64,000 bases of DNA from contig JAVFKD010000015.1 of the NCBI GenBank assembly GCA_036429605.1, positions 2,193,421 through 2,257,420 on the forward strand, given 5' to 3'. The notes under the pieces were generated by a model that saw only the letters and a program-made list of their open reading frames with translations, had not been told where the DNA came from and ran no database searches. Of the stretch, positions 22,367-36,054 are shown in pieces. The DNA comes from Cladobotryum mycophilum (lineage: Eukaryota > Ascomycota > Sordariomycetes > Hypocreales > Hypocreaceae). The translations under genes and the position numbers were made by a program. Within the stretch, counting starts at the first letter, position 1. Every line of letters starts with the position of its first letter.

Positions 22367-23385
22367 TAACGCACTACAACCACCACACCGTTACCGCCTG
22401 CAAAGCACAAAAGGCAAACCAAGCCAATCCCGATCAAACAGAAAAACAAAAAGAACCAGCATCCCATCCCACTTCCCGTCACACACTTCCCACCCACACC
22501 CGCATGTGTCAAACCATCCCGACCCGGCCAACATATTAAAATAAACAAACTTGGAACCACACCATTTGATTTTTTGAGCTTTTAGTACGTACATACATAC
22601 CATATGGTCAAGGCGTTGGGGGTGGAGTGGAGTGGAAGAGGAGGAGGAGGAGAGGAGAGGGGGCTAAAAAGCTAGCAAGTATGTACTACAAGTAGGTACA
22701 AGTACGTCGTCGTTTTACACAGACACACATACATCCATGGATACATACAAAAAATTTACCCACATGGGGCTGCGGCGCCATGCCAAACTCTCGACGCTTG
22801 TATGCACACGCCTTTGCAGCCATAAAAGAAAGAAAAAGTTCTCCATCGATGGGCATGTTGTGTTTATGCGTATGTGTGTTGTTTGTGGCGTAAGGGCGTG
22901 TATTTGTCGCTGCTGTGTCGCTGTATGCTGGGCGCTGTGTACTGCTGCACTGTACTGTAGAAAAACTCCTTACGGGGGGGGGGGGTACGTGCCTTGTTTT
23001 GGAACCAAGTCTTGGGCGCATGGCGGGGGATCCTGGGGTTTCTCTTCTGAAGCTTTAACTGCCCCCCATTCCTCCAATCTCCTTTTTTTTGCTTGCTTAA
23101 AATACCTAGTACCTATCCTATAGTACCTAATAGTGCTAAAGTCAAAGTACAGTGTACAGGGCCAAGTCTGCAGGAAAGAATGCTTTCCCATCAAACAACC
23201 AGGTACCCCAAGGTAAAAATAGGAAGGGCAAAAATAAAAACAACAACAAACAAACAAACAACAAAGCCCATTTCAATCAATTTGGCTACAAGCCATATGT
23301 CACGTCACTCAGCAGCATACCTGCATACGGCCTAAGCTCCCCCCATCCCATCCCATGTTTATCGAACAAGCAACAGAAAAAACGT

Positions 23386-23411
23386 TGAGAGAGAGAGAGA
23401 GAGAGAGAGAG
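23386..23411. repeat. GA microsatellite
   Basis: Pure GA dinucleotide run of about 13 units. Confidence 0.85.
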
Positions 23412-24096
23412 CCAGAAATTCTCGTGTTTACAGCTCATTAGCACGTGCTTTCACCATCACCATAGCACACCACCTGCACGCCATCATCACACATCCCCCA
23501 TCACATCCTCCCCCCATCACCCTCTTCTGCTTTTCTGGTGCCTGGCATCATCCAGCCGTTATCACCAAAAAAACGCCCGTAGGGCTAGATCGGCCGTCTG
23601 CTCTCTCCCCTTTCCTCTCTCCTCTCCGCTCCTCTCCTCCCCCATTGCGCCTCATTAACCCCTCAATTTCTGGGCAAGGCAAGGGAAGCTGTTTGTGTCA
23701 ATAATCACATTCTGCTTCAATCATCAAGCTTTAGCCATCCAACGCTCAGGGTTTACGAACAGACGATTCCAGCTGCTCACCTCTGTCACCATCAATCTAT
23801 CACCCCATGCATGTCATCATCCCCCCAAGCCTGCCCCCCATCTATCTATGTATCTATACTTGTGCATGCGTAGGCCTATGAAATCCTCATCCATCAAATG
23901 AAAAAATAAATAAAACAAAATAAACAGGGGGGCACGTTTTCCCGAGAGCTTACTCCACTACCAGTTGAACATCAACGTTCATATGGCAAGTTCCGTGCGT
24001 AGTCTCTGTCTCTTCAACCAAAGTGGGGATGGATGCAGAAAGATGGATGGCGTGTCATATGCCAGCAACCCCTGGGCTGAGAGGGGAGGGCGACGC

Positions 24097-24123
24097 ATCC
24101 ATACATCCATCCATCCATCCATC
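24097..24123. repeat. CATC tetranucleotide repeat
   Basis: About six CATC units, one of them altered to CATA. Confidence 0.8.
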
Positions 24124-24435
24124 ATCAAGGTTCTTTCTCGGTTTTCAAGGACTCAAACCTGGCAAGGCCCCAGGCACAGACAGTAATACACACTATACGT
24201 ATATTGACCTGCCCCATCTGTCACCGTTTCCCGCTCACCGGTTGTCAATACGTGCTTATTCGTGATTGATGTTGTACCCCGACTCAAGGCTCGCTTATAC
24301 CAATGAGTGCATTTTTTTTGCTTGGGATTTGTACTCGAGTTAGATAATCATGATGCACTCGCCCTTGATCGAGAAATGTCCTCAGCCAATAAATACATTA
24401 AATTTTCCTCATCGAAAACGCACAGAGATGCATGG

Positions 24436-24457
24436 TATATATATATATATATATATA
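24436..24457. repeat. TA microsatellite
   Basis: Pure TA dinucleotide run of 11 units. Confidence 0.85.
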
Positions 24458-25000
24458 GATAACCTTGACTTTTTACTCGCAAGCCCTACTTAGTCTGGCT
24501 CCATACGTAAGCACACCTGCTGCTGCTGCGCTATTACCTCTCTCCGTCTTCATCTATATGTATGTACATGTAATATGTATGTATGTCTTCGTATGCTGTA
24601 GGTTCTAGCCATGCGTAATATATAGGATAGGTGAACAAATATTAATAAACTTGTACACGAGACAAAACAGAATGCAGGCATCCGATTGCTTTCCACAGGC
24701 TGTACTTGCATGCAGAGTATATATACAAACATAATAGTTAATAATGACAATACCTTAGTAGTAATCAAGCATCTCCGTCGGCCTTTTTCTCCTCTTCAGA
24801 AGACAACGTAGCGAGAGAGCAAACAAGGAGATTCGGCCCGTTGAAATCAAGGCTTTCCTAGGACAACCTCTTCATTATTCATGACCTTGGTCCCTTGTAG
24901 CCCTGTCTGCAAGACGCGCGTTGCCGTTCAAAACAATACATGGAAAATAAAATAGAAACCTTAGTAGTTAGAAGAAATAGAATAAGATAAAACAAACAAC

Positions 25001-25030
25001 ATAAAATAAAAATAAAATAAAATAAAATAA
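25001..25030. repeat. AAAAT pentanucleotide repeat
   Basis: Six near-perfect five-base units. Confidence 0.8.
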
Positions 25031-25187
25031 CTTCCGGCCCTGGTTTCTTCTTCCGATGCCTAGAGAAATTCATCATGCTGCAGAATATGTTTCGCAATCT
25101 ACTTTCAATAACTCCTCCCCCCTCCACAACCAACAGCACCTCCACCACCACCTCCACCACAAAACAGCCGCCGCCGCCATCATCACC

Positions 25188-25212
25188 CACACACACACAC
25201 ACACACACACAC
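25188..25212. repeat. AC microsatellite
   Basis: Pure AC dinucleotide run preceded by CCG and CAC triplet tracts. Confidence 0.85.
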
Positions 25213-25925
25213 GCATACAATCACACCACACACCCCTCCAAAGGAGAAAAAAAAAGCGCCCTTGGGAACCTTGCCTTGGAACCAACCAACCCTCGCAGAT
25301 CACCAAAGAGAAAGAAAGAAAACCACACACTGGGGGAGAAAGGGCAACACAATCATGTCGCAGGGATCAATTATGTAATTCTCATGTACTGTAAACATCT
25401 CTCTCTCTCTCTCTTCTTTCTTCCAACAAAAAGCTGCTTGCAGAAATGATCCCCAACGCCGCGCCGAGCCGGGCCCATGCGATTTCTAAACTGTCCCATC
25501 CACAATCCGCAATCCACCAACCATCCCTCCCTCCTCAGTTCCCCCAGAAACTGCATACATACAGTAGATGCTAGATGCATACATACCAAACAACAGCTCC
25601 CTTCTTTCTCTTTCGCTTTCAGACGCCATGGCGTTTTTTGACTTGCATGCCCTACCAAGGTGCATACCTACACATGTTGAAAAGCATCCCATGGTAAGGC
25701 GTAAGATAACCTTGCTTGGTACTACCTACCTACTATATGTACGTAAATAGTGGCCTCTGTCTCTTCCCCCGGGTCCGGGGCAATGCACTGCTGTCCTGCG
25801 CGCCTTTTCATGTGTCTGTCCATGTTTTTTTTCTCTCTCCCTCTCCCTCGCCCGCCTCGTTTCTAGCGCCCACGCTGCTCATTGGTGCGCATATGATATG
25901 TCGTGTTACCTACACCCTCTCTACA

Positions 25926-25960
25926 CTCCACCCTCCACCCTCCACCCTCCACCCTCCATC
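25926..25960. repeat. CCACCCT tandem repeat
   Basis: About five copies of a seven-base unit, the last altered to CCATCCT. Confidence 0.8.
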
Positions 25961-26238
25961 CTGCACCCCTCCAACCCTCCTCTTTCCATCTCGACTATTT
26001 CAAGCTTTCCGATACTTGCCCTCTCACTTATTAACCTCTGCATGCACATGTACATACAATAAACTTGCTTCGTCTACATGCCCGTTCTTTTACATTGCCT
26101 ACCACGCCCGTTTCAAAGTTGGCCAACTGCCGAATCATTCCGTATTGTATCCCCTCCCCTCGTAAAAAACGGCCACAGGAGGGAGGGAGACAGAGAGAGG
26201 GGAGGGGGGACACCTCAACGCCCTCATTAATGTATATT

Positions 26239-26270
26239 CCATCCCATCCCATCTCATCCCATCCCATCCT
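26239..26270. repeat. CATCC pentanucleotide repeat
   Basis: Six copies of CATCC with one C-to-T change. Confidence 0.8.
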
Positions 26271-26823
26271 AGTAGTCAAAAGAAAAAAAACTCTAGTTGT
26301 GTAGCCAACCACGGAAGGCCCCGTTTCACAACAAATTATCCCAAAGGACTCACATCCATGTTCACACACAAACGTTGACAAGCCAGCCATCTCGATTCGC
26401 TCCAAATTCATCCAATATATTGATTGATTGATTGCCCAACGACTAAATGACTAACACGACGTGCATTGTTCGTTACCTTTTGATTGCTCTAGCCACTATC
26501 TACAGTACTATGCCTGTCCTAAAACCGTTGATCCATTCCCTTGCCACCCGATCCCTGTTCCCGTAGCAAAATTCCGAGTAATAAATTTTTTGGTCAACAC
26601 ATGCCACTTTTCATTCCGCCCAAAAATTGCCCATCCCAAAAACTCCAAATTCAGCCCTAATAATTAGTGCACTTTTCATACAGCAGGCGGGTCCCATGTA
26701 AAATAGTACAAGCGAGCAGTTTATGCTCGTCGGAGTCAAGCTCCTAACCAATCATGGTCGTCGTGATATCATCGTCTCAGGAAGATCAATGCTAGCATCA
26801 TCCTGTCGCCAACATGCAATTCT

Positions 26824-28132
26824 TCAGACACTACCCCTCTTCATGTTGCCCACCCGACGTCGTCGGAGCATGTCCATGGCTTCATCGCAGGAACCTCCCT
26901 CGCCATCACTGAGAGGGATCGCCTCACGCTTGATGAGGCCGTCGTAGTCAGATCCTGATGCCAAGCCAAGTTTGCCGGATGCACTGCGATTGCCAGTGGC
27001 AGCTTCATTCTCTGCCCTTGCGTTGTTGATCATGGCGGGTAGTTGGCGCCTTCGCGCGTTGATGAACCAATTGGAGATTTGATCTGCACTGGACGTTAGC
27101 TTCTTGCATTACTTTTAAACGCCCCAAAAGTGTAGGCTACTCACTCATTTGAAGGCCAGTCTGGCGCATAAGATCTTGCTTTTCATCCTCAGTGGGATAG
27201 GGGTGTTGAAGATGAGCGACAAACCACGCTCGAAGCTTGTCTGTAGTCTCCTTGGGCAAGTTGCCTCGCCTCTTGCGCTGCTTGGTATCTGCACCAGTTC
27301 CCATAACTCCCAGGTCAAATCGTGCTGCTTCATGATGATGCAGTGGGTATGCACCGGCGGAAAATGGAGGACGTTCATAAGAGCCTACAGGGCTGGAGGG
27401 GTGTGACTGATAGCGGGTTGGTGCGTGATAAGAGAATTCGTAGCTTTGGAAGGTCCGTGAAGGCTCTGTGATGCTGATAATAGACGGACGGCCACTTGAT
27501 GGACTCTCCATGGGCCCCTCCCGAGCTCTCATGGAGTCACCCTCAAAGTTCATTGTGACTTTGAGACTTGGAAGCGTGATTCGTGGCTTTGGAGGCTCCT
27601 GCACCTCTACTGGGGCTGGAACGCTAGTGATGTTCAGTGTGGGAAGAGATGTTGGTGCAGAAGTCCACCTGTCAAGGGTGATTGAGGGTGTTCGGAGTCT
27701 GGGTGACATTTCTCGCTTGAAAACGGGCTCTGGGCTGCGATAGATTCTGGGCACTTGCTTGGCCCTTAGGGAATCCTCGTCTTCTTCGTCTGTGAGCCTT
27801 CTTCGCTTGTTGGAATTTGGTGAGTGGACATAGTCCGAAGGTGTTAGGGAACCGGAAGAGCCATTGCTGTGGGGCCTGGAATATTCCCGAGAAGGCGTTG
27901 TTAGCTGCAGCTCGGGGATTGCCTGTCGAATGGAAGGCAAAGCAATTGATGCGGCTTCAGTGCGGGGCTTGAAGTAATCGGAGGATCGCATTCTGTCCCA
28001 GGGATAATCATTGTTGAATGCCAGATGAGGCAGCATAGTAGCGGTAGCAAGAACCGACATGTTGGACGATGAAATTGATGATCTCTCTAAGTAAATGTCT
28101 GGAAGGGTAGCATGCGATGGACCAAAGTCCAT
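26824..28132 (-). CDS. TALE/KN-type homeobox transcription factor
   Basis: Reverse-strand gene of 415 residues. Exon 1 is 28132-27145 and exon 2 is 27083-26824, joined by a 61 bp intron (GTGAGT...GCTAAC...TGCAG) in the middle of the homeodomain. The junction restores QTGLQMNQISNWFINARRRQ. The homeodomain spans about residues 285-345. The HPYPTEDEK segment carries the three-residue loop of the TALE class, and helix 3 is QISNWFINARRR. The N-terminal 280 residues are disordered, Ser/Pro-rich, with a basic patch NKRRR (nuclear localisation). Relatives are yeast Cup9/Tos8 and Podospora pah1-type regulators of growth and conidiation. The protein acts in the nucleus. The gene sits alone between two very large non-coding intervals, which for a regulator may mean a long, complex control region. 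Confidence 0.92.
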
Positions 28133-31100
28133 AACAAAACAAGGCTTTTAAAGTAAAACAAAGCGTCCAGTCAAGGATCCAAACTAATTTTCATCGTTAG
28201 TCGATGAGGAAAACAGCTCACTCCCTTTGTTGATATACCTTTTATGGCTTGCGGTGACTTGAAATATTAGATGTGTATTGTTCCGGGCCAAATGTCGAAG
28301 GGAAACGCTCGCAAGGTGCTAGATCAAGGGCGTATTAAGTGTAATTGTGCCGGGGCCGAGCAGGAATGTGTCCAAGAAGAGTTCAGATTCCCTCGAGTGA
28401 TTTTGCAACGAAGAAACTGTTTGATGCAAAGTTGCCAGGAAGGTCGGGAAAAGAGAAAGAAAAAAGTGTGTAAAGTCGAGTCGACGAACGGATGCCTGTA
28501 CAGACGGATGCTGAAAAAGGAAACAGTCGAGAGCGTGAGATGGTCAGATGGGACCAGAACAAAGTCGTAAGGATCTATCAAGAAGAAGGACGTATGTTGT
28601 AAAGGAAAGGCAAGTGAAGTGCAACAATGGCATGCCAAAGACGTCTCAAATCGAGGAGCAAGGGGCGGGAGAGGTGGATATGTATATCAAGTCATGGAGG
28701 ATGCGAGGGTACCTCTGATGGCACGTTATGAGTACATGGCTTGACCAAATCATGCAGTCGTAAGTGGGCTTAGGGGTGTGGAAAACAATATAGACGAGCC
28801 TCTACCATAGGAGCGGCAACATGGGTTAGTAGCGGCGCTGCAGCAAAGATGAAGAAAAGGACCTGGCGACTCCAGCCAGAGCGGCGCCGGTCTGACAACC
28901 CACTACGCCCCAGTGACTTTGCCAACGCTGCGTGCGTGGCAGCTCGATGGTACGATAGGTTGCCACGAGACATGAGCAGGGAATCCAACCTGATCCCAGC
29001 GGCCATGGATGGCTCCACGGCTCGGAGACCGGGTTGCTAAGTTTCGATTTGAGCGAAGCCAGATAGAAAGGCCACAGAAACACAAGCGAGCGTTTAGTGG
29101 ATGGGATGGTGGGCAGCCAAGGTGGCGCACCGCAGGGGGTAGCATTGCAGGGGAGGGGTGTCGAGGTGTCAAGGACACGAACGGCTACCGTGCGGGCCCA
29201 GTACTGGCACACCAACCCACCAACACACCCCCTCCCAATCTCTCCTCTGCCCAGAGCCAAGCAAGGGCTTGTCTCTTTCTCTTTAACGATGGGGTGGGAG
29301 GCCACCCAACCGAGGAGCCCGGTCCCAGAGGTGCATCGGAGAAATATCGTACAGATATTGCTGCCCCTCAGACTTTGTCGTCGAAACCTCGCAGCATACA
29401 TACCAGCCCATACGGAGGAGCCTCCTCATCCGACCCGCTAACGGCTCATGCTTAAAGTATAAACGGCTCAAGTACTCTCACTCCGTTCAGACTTTTGTCC
29501 TGAGTCTCCATGACGGCTGAGGCCTGAGAACGGCGCCGTACTGTGGTAAGCCTTGTCTCACGGTAGGTGAGCCGTACAGTGCCAGTGTCGTACGCAGGTA
29601 TCCGCGCACTATCTACATGACCCAGACTAGCACGCCTACCGGCCTTTGGCAGAAACCAGCCGTAGCGGCTTGGTACCAGCTTCGGTCTGGTACTTGAGCA
29701 GAGTGCCTCCACTTGGAGTCGCTTGGAAGCAAGTTGAGGTGCTTGACGATGATAGCCAGTAGCGTGCACGCCGTCTGAACGCTAACTTGAAGGACTGGGG
29801 AGTCCATGCTGTCGGTTCTGCGGGCGAGACGCAATGGACTGGACAGTTGAAAGAATTCATGCAGTTGGGGGAATGCAACGAATTCTCGTTGGTCCGGTCT
29901 TTGGGTGCATGTAATCATGGGGCAGGTTTTGAATGCCATGATGAATGGCACCGAGGGATTCAACAACATCCATGCTTTTAACTTATGCCTGCAGATGCTG
30001 CAAAGGAAGGCTTGGTTACAGCGAAATGGGGACTGCACGTCTTGGACCTACAAGCGACGGAACCGACGTGCGGGTCATTCTAACACCGGCAGGTTGTACT
30101 CCGTATTGGCATGGTATGAGGAAATGCCAAATGTAGCTGCGGAGCTGATGCTTGCTGAAAATCATAGCTACCTCAATAGGAAACGTTTGACTTGAAGCAG
30201 CTGCGTTGCGGGAACTTCGCACGAATAATAACAGGAGGATGAGTGGAGGGGGACGATGGCGCAGATTAAATTACCACGCGGCACGCAGCACAGCAAGCGT
30301 ACTGTAGTACAGGTAATGCACAGTGCCGTTGTAGTTACCGTCAATGGCAGGGCGCGCGGAGTTGTCCCATTTGTCTCGTTCCCCAGCATTTATTAACTCA
30401 TCATCATGGAGAGAGAGAGAGGTGGATAGCTATGGAAGTAGTGGCGGAAGCGTTCTTGCAGCCATGTCCCGGGTCATGGATTGGTTCTCCAAGTTCGTGT
30501 GAAAGTTTATTATCTCGTTGCAGGCGAGAAGAGTCATGGGCGAATTGTCCCCTGTTCGCACGTCTGGATGATGCATAGGCACCAGAAAAGCCATGCTGCG
30601 CCGTCAACGCCACGGGACGGTTGGCAGCAATCGCCACTGCGGGTGTGATTGCTGCGGGTGTGGTGTGTACGCAGGGCATGTTATATCTGAATTGAGTTTG
30701 CCGATGTACTTGGACAATCTGCACAGCACGTTGAGGAGATGATGTCGACTCCGTATACCCATGGCTTCGGGCTACAGACTAGACATCCCTGTCTTTCGTG
30801 GCAGAGACCATCAACGGCGGCGTTCACAGGCAGCCACTGGTGCAGCGTTTAGCCAGCCGCATACTCCTGATCTGCTTGCTATCGCTCTTGATCGCTGGTT
30901 CTTGGGGGCCGCAACGCACGTTGAGGCGCTCCAGTTGATGCTACGCACGGCACGTTCGTGTGCAGTCTGTGGCCTGTTTCTTCTTGGATTACTCGATCTT
31001 TGGGGTCCACTGGGGGAGCTGTCAAAATCGATCTTGTGCAGCGCACCTGGTTGCACAAACCTTGAGAAATGAGCCTCCCCTCTCTCTCGCTCCGTCTCTC

Positions 31101-31515
31101 GCTCTTACCCACACAGCACACACAGCACACACCGTGATGCACAGCGGCATATGAGCACTAGTAATACGTGCATTCTCACATGTAACGTGTACCACTTGTC
31201 TTGTATGTATGCTCGGAGCTCGTAACCCGCTAGAATCCCAAAGAACGAGTCAAGCGTCTTACTAGACCCCGTTCTCTCCCTCCCTTGTGGCCTTTGACAG
31301 GTCCGACAAGATCTTTTGATGGGACTGTGTCAGCGAAATCGAAGATACGACTGGCTGCTGCAGCAGGCTCATGTTGCGAAAGGGGGGGGGGAGGGGGCCT
31401 TGCTAGCGATCGCTTCGGAGCCAGATCGTTTTGCCGTGGGTGACAAAGAGATGGATGAGTGGAGAACATGTCATTACGATGCTTGGCTCGGTGTGCCCAA
31501 AGCAAGGCTTGCTCC

Positions 31516-31543
31516 TGCTTGCTTGCTTGCTTGCTTGCTTGCC
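31516..31543. repeat. CTTG tetranucleotide repeat
   Basis: About seven CTTG units; the frame across it reads as repeated Leu-Ala-Cys, which is not a gene. Confidence 0.85.
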
Positions 31544-32620
31544 TGTTCGTTTGCCTGAGGCGTGCAGCGTGCAGCCAGTGTGGTGCAGGCGCAATGCAGA
31601 AAAGGGCTTGCTCGCTCATCACGACAAGAGCGAGCCAGAGCCAGCTGCGTTTGTTGTGCGTTTCGCTTCGAGGCCACAGAAGCCCAAACCGGCATGGTGG
31701 CAGGAACCAGCAAGAACCGGGCTGGTTGAAAAATTGAATTTTCCGAAGTTTATTTTCGCGCCATTACGACGATGGGCTTGCGATAACATAACTGCGTAGC
31801 AGATACTTGAATGTACTTGGATGAATACACGGCATATACTTTGTGCGGTCGGTGTCTCTTAGTGAGTAGTTCGTATCTTTTAGCTGCTTCTACTTCTTGC
31901 GAGTACATTTTTATGAACCATCTTTTCGTTGGGGTGCAGGTTGCTCTCTTGAACCTCCCCCGTCCTTGACAAACGCCTACCACTAGCCCTGAGTAAGTTT
32001 TCTTTTTCCTTCTACTTCATTCAGTGGCATCGATGAATGACGTTTGAAGAACTTTAGCACGACATGCCTCGCATGAAGCTTCAAGCTCGTGACTTTACCG
32101 AGTATCAGCTTGCCAACCTGCCTCACGGCTTCTTCAATGCGCCCCTTAATACAGCGCTTTCTTTGTCGATCATTTCATTGTTATCATTTGTTATTGTCAT
32201 GTCTTGAAACATTACATCGCCCAATGTTCAAATCATGTCTTGAACGATGACCGACTTTTCCCCTAATACCATGATTCCGGTTACCCGCCTCCGCATACTT
32301 GGTAGACTAGAATGAGACAAATATGCAATGCTCCCCATCTCACCGGCACATACGAGCAATGAGACGATGAGCAAGACAGCCAACCAAGGAGGGAGACGGG
32401 CATTATCGCCTCTCTTCTCTCCCTTCTCTTTCTCTTTTCTCTCGCTCACCGTGTTTTTCCTTTACCTGATACTATGCACTACGTCCATCACATCTTCGCT
32501 AGCTGGTTTCATGACATGTACGCACACGGTTAAGTTGCAACAACATGACGGTTTACCGTTCTGGCGCCAGTACGAAAACTGATTCTTGTGCATCGTGGCG
32601 GCCATCTTCTTTTTTCCACT

Positions 32621-32661
32621 TGCACTACACTACACTGCACTACACTTCACTGCACTGTGGT
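32621..32661. repeat. CACTA/CACTG imperfect pentamer array
   Basis: Imperfect five-base units ACACT, GCACT and TTCACT repeated about eight times. Confidence 0.7.
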
Positions 32662-35600
32662 AGGTTGAAGGTACCAACCAACCCACCGGAGGATACCGTC
32701 CAGTTGAGGACCCGAGGCTACGGTTGCGGGATGATCGACTCCATCCGTACAGCCGATGCGTCGGGCCCTGATACGACTTGGGGGCTGTGTGCGAGAAAAC
32801 AGAGTGTATATCCGGCTAAAGGTAGGTAGGTATGTACCGTACCGACTGGGGATTCAGCCAACAATCTTGTTCCCACTAATCACAGGCCAGGCCAGGAGAA
32901 GCGACCATGTCTTTGATCCACCACGATCCGACGGTATGTCCACTGTGGGAGACGAACACTCGACGCTTGTCAGCTGTCTGCCAAGGCTCCCCAGACAATA
33001 CCATTGACAACCGAGCTCCTTTATTGTGCATTCGAGAAATCGGGCCATTACACAGATCATCGATTCCTTCAAAACTCAAATAAATTCATTGGATTTGCCA
33101 TACGGAATGGGCGTTACGAGCCAACGAATTTTTTCGGGACGAGTGCATCACCAATTTTGCGGCACCAACGCCACGACTTGTTGCCTCGAACTGGACGATG
33201 CAAGTAGTGCAGATTAGGGGCCCATGGTTTATACTTGCCTACCTCCTCGCACATGTTATGCGCAGCCCCCAACAACTCTAGAACCACCAATTTCAAAATA
33301 GCTTCCCATTGCTCAGCTTTTGGTCAAAGCTTTTATGTCCATTCCAGACGGTTTCTCTCAAAGGCCAAGACCTGCGTCGGCCTCTCCCGTCCTGAATCAC
33401 TGACCAGGACAAGTTTCATATCCACAAAATGTGCAGCGCAGTTTCAAGTTTTCAACAGCAGGAATAGCTGCCGATGCAGGAACAGCTTTTGCTCCTAGTT
33501 TGGATTTGCCGTGCCGCTCGTAATATGTTCCTGAATGGGACATAATTACAGCCGTGGCACTGTGCGCAATCGCGGCATCTGGATGAGTAAAAATAGCATA
33601 TTCCACTGTGGTGTTCAAACTTGGACCAAAAGAGGTCTTTCAATTTGCTGTGCCAAGATTCCAAAAAAAATGAGATGTTTTAATATGGAAGTCGACCGAG
33701 CTGTCTACGCCGAGACATGCCACTTACTGAACAAAGCGACGTTACCCGTTCGAGCGTCTTGTCATTCCCGTCACGGAAATCTTTTCACAATAACATTACG
33801 GGGGTCATGACCACGAAATGTCGTCAGAGTTCATCGTTGCAAGTTCTTCAGCCAATGTGGGTGTGTCCAAGTTTTACCTAGTCCGAGTCTCAGCCGCCCA
33901 CTTGGATTAGCCGGCCCAACGAGGTATCGTTATCGGAGATGATTTCCTGAAACAATATCCACTCTAGTCATGTCCTTGCTGGTACAGCCTCTGATTTGCT
34001 CTTGTCAGTCCTGGCGTTGGCGCACTGGTCTTGTTGCCCCTGCACCTGTCACTGACGTGCGGGCGTGTCACCATGCCAGAAGGGAGAAATTGGGGGCCGA
34101 GGGAGAGGGGCCTGTTGCAGATTAACGTGGTGAACGGGGTGAGGGAAACCAAGCCTGTCGCTTTACACCACGGCAATGAAGACCGCATCTCTCCCTTTGA
34201 AAGCTGAACAGAAGCATCACGGCACAATGACGTGACGGAAAAAAACTGCTGTTGATTGAAATGCCTAAACTGCGAATACTCATCTTGGAGAAGCTGAATA
34301 TGTCTCAGTCAGAAACACAAGTCTCAGCAGTAAATTCGGGACAGTTTGCGAGGGAGAGGAAAAAGGAACGACGTCTCATCTTGGTCCACATGAATCACTG
34401 TTCAACGGCCTTAGGGCCCTGACATTGTCTGCGCTCCTGTCAATGCCATTGCACAAACTGCATATGGCACAATCTGACATCGAATGTCAAGTCAAGACAC
34501 TGACAGATGGACAGGCACACACATGCGCCATGTTCTCCACATGTCGCTTCAGCGCAAAGGAGCGGCCAGAGGAGACGCTGGCTGGTGCACATTCGCAAGC
34601 CCGGCTGAACTTGGCAAAGACTGCAGTTCGGATATGCTCCGGAACAATACATAACGCAACAGACGTTTGGGTCGCACAGAGAGTCGTACAAGTTGAACCC
34701 GACGGCTGGGCCACGCTACGCCACGCCACGCGCCGAACTCCCATCCAACGACTGATCTGACACACTCCTCTGTGTGGGGATGCACGTCTCTCTTTTTTTA
34801 TTTTTCCTTGGAACGGTGCTGAATGGCTGAGACAATGTCTTGGTCTCTGACAACTAGGTCAACCGCTTTTGATCCTCCCGTTCTACCCAAACTTGCATCA
34901 ACGGGCGAGCACACGGTGAGTATCGGCTCATTAGGCTGCGAGCTGAAGACGGAGCCTCCCGCTAACTTGCCCGGCAATTACATCCATCAATGCCTCTTTG
35001 GAGGGAACCGATTTCGGAACAACACACGGAACGGAAGTGCTGAGGGGGCCAAAGCAATCGTCCGGTCACTCAACCCACTCCCCGTTTGAGAAAATGAGCA
35101 CAGGTAAATCAAATCGAGTCTTTCATACATTAGCTTACATTACATGCATTTCAACTGTCAGACTTCCCATCTCAGATTGCACAACTGCGAGCATTTATGC
35201 ACTTTCTCTATACCGCTATCCCTGAGTGGCGAAGAACCGGGATATCGGACACTCCGTACAACGCCAAACTTCTAGCATCTGGATAACGGCATGGAGTCGT
35301 TTGTGGAATTTAGTTGAGAGAATTAAATGACGCCTCATCCTTGCCGCGAGCCCATCAAGTAATGGGACGGACAGTCAATATTGTCCCTTGATCGTACCGC
35401 ATGACCCTTCAGTCACACCGCAATCCTCTTAGTCTTGAACTACATGACGGGACGTGCTTGGATCTTCCTGGGAATGGACTCTGAGTGTGATTCATTCACA
35501 CAATCACAGTTCTAGAACCCGAAAATTCCACATCACTAATACGACGTGTGAGAAAATAGTCGGTGCGTAACCAACATGGTCCGCGATCTTGGAGAGCGTG

Positions 35601-36020
35601 CAACGTTTGGAGATGGGTTTCACGCATTTGTTTTTCCGTTGAACATGGATTAAATGTATGATTTTCTGCCAAGAAATGAGCCTCTCCTCCCCTAACCGGT
35701 GTGGTTTTTCCAAGAACCATTGATCTAAGATCTCCGTGTCCGGTGGGATACTCCCCAAAGTAGCAAGCAAACGGAGATGTTTGATTACTGCCCCCCGTCC
35801 CAGCGATTAGTGTGATTACGGACCGATCTTCATGTTCATGACTCGATGCAGTCCTTCTCTGCTACGATAACGGTGGGCAATGCCTGACCTCCTTGGCCTA
35901 TTTTCGTCATTCTCTCAGATACGAAAAGCACACAGACAAGTTGCTCAAAGGCAAGTACCCGGAACACAACATTTCCAGCCCATTATTCATTCCAGATCCT
36001 GTGGCATTCAGGTCTGAACA

Positions 36021-36054
36021 AGAAAGAGAGAGAGAGAGAGAGGGAGAGAAAGAG
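36021..36054. repeat. GA microsatellite
   Basis: GA dinucleotide run with single G and A interruptions. Confidence 0.85.

Larger units (their letters stand above)
16543..26823. other. 10.3 kb gene-poor interval rich in microsatellites
   Basis: No open frame here has a recognisable domain or a convincing exon chain. The DNA is full of simple repeats and pyrimidine-rich tracts like those in fungal promoters and leaders, for example 18480-18540, 20920-20960 and 23600-23642, each followed by short uninformative frames. A branch-site-plus-acceptor look-alike sits at 18622-18634. It lies between the 3' end of the HET remnant and the 3' end of the homeobox gene, so it is not an obvious promoter for either. 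Non-coding transcripts are possible, but I cannot show them. Confidence 0.6.
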
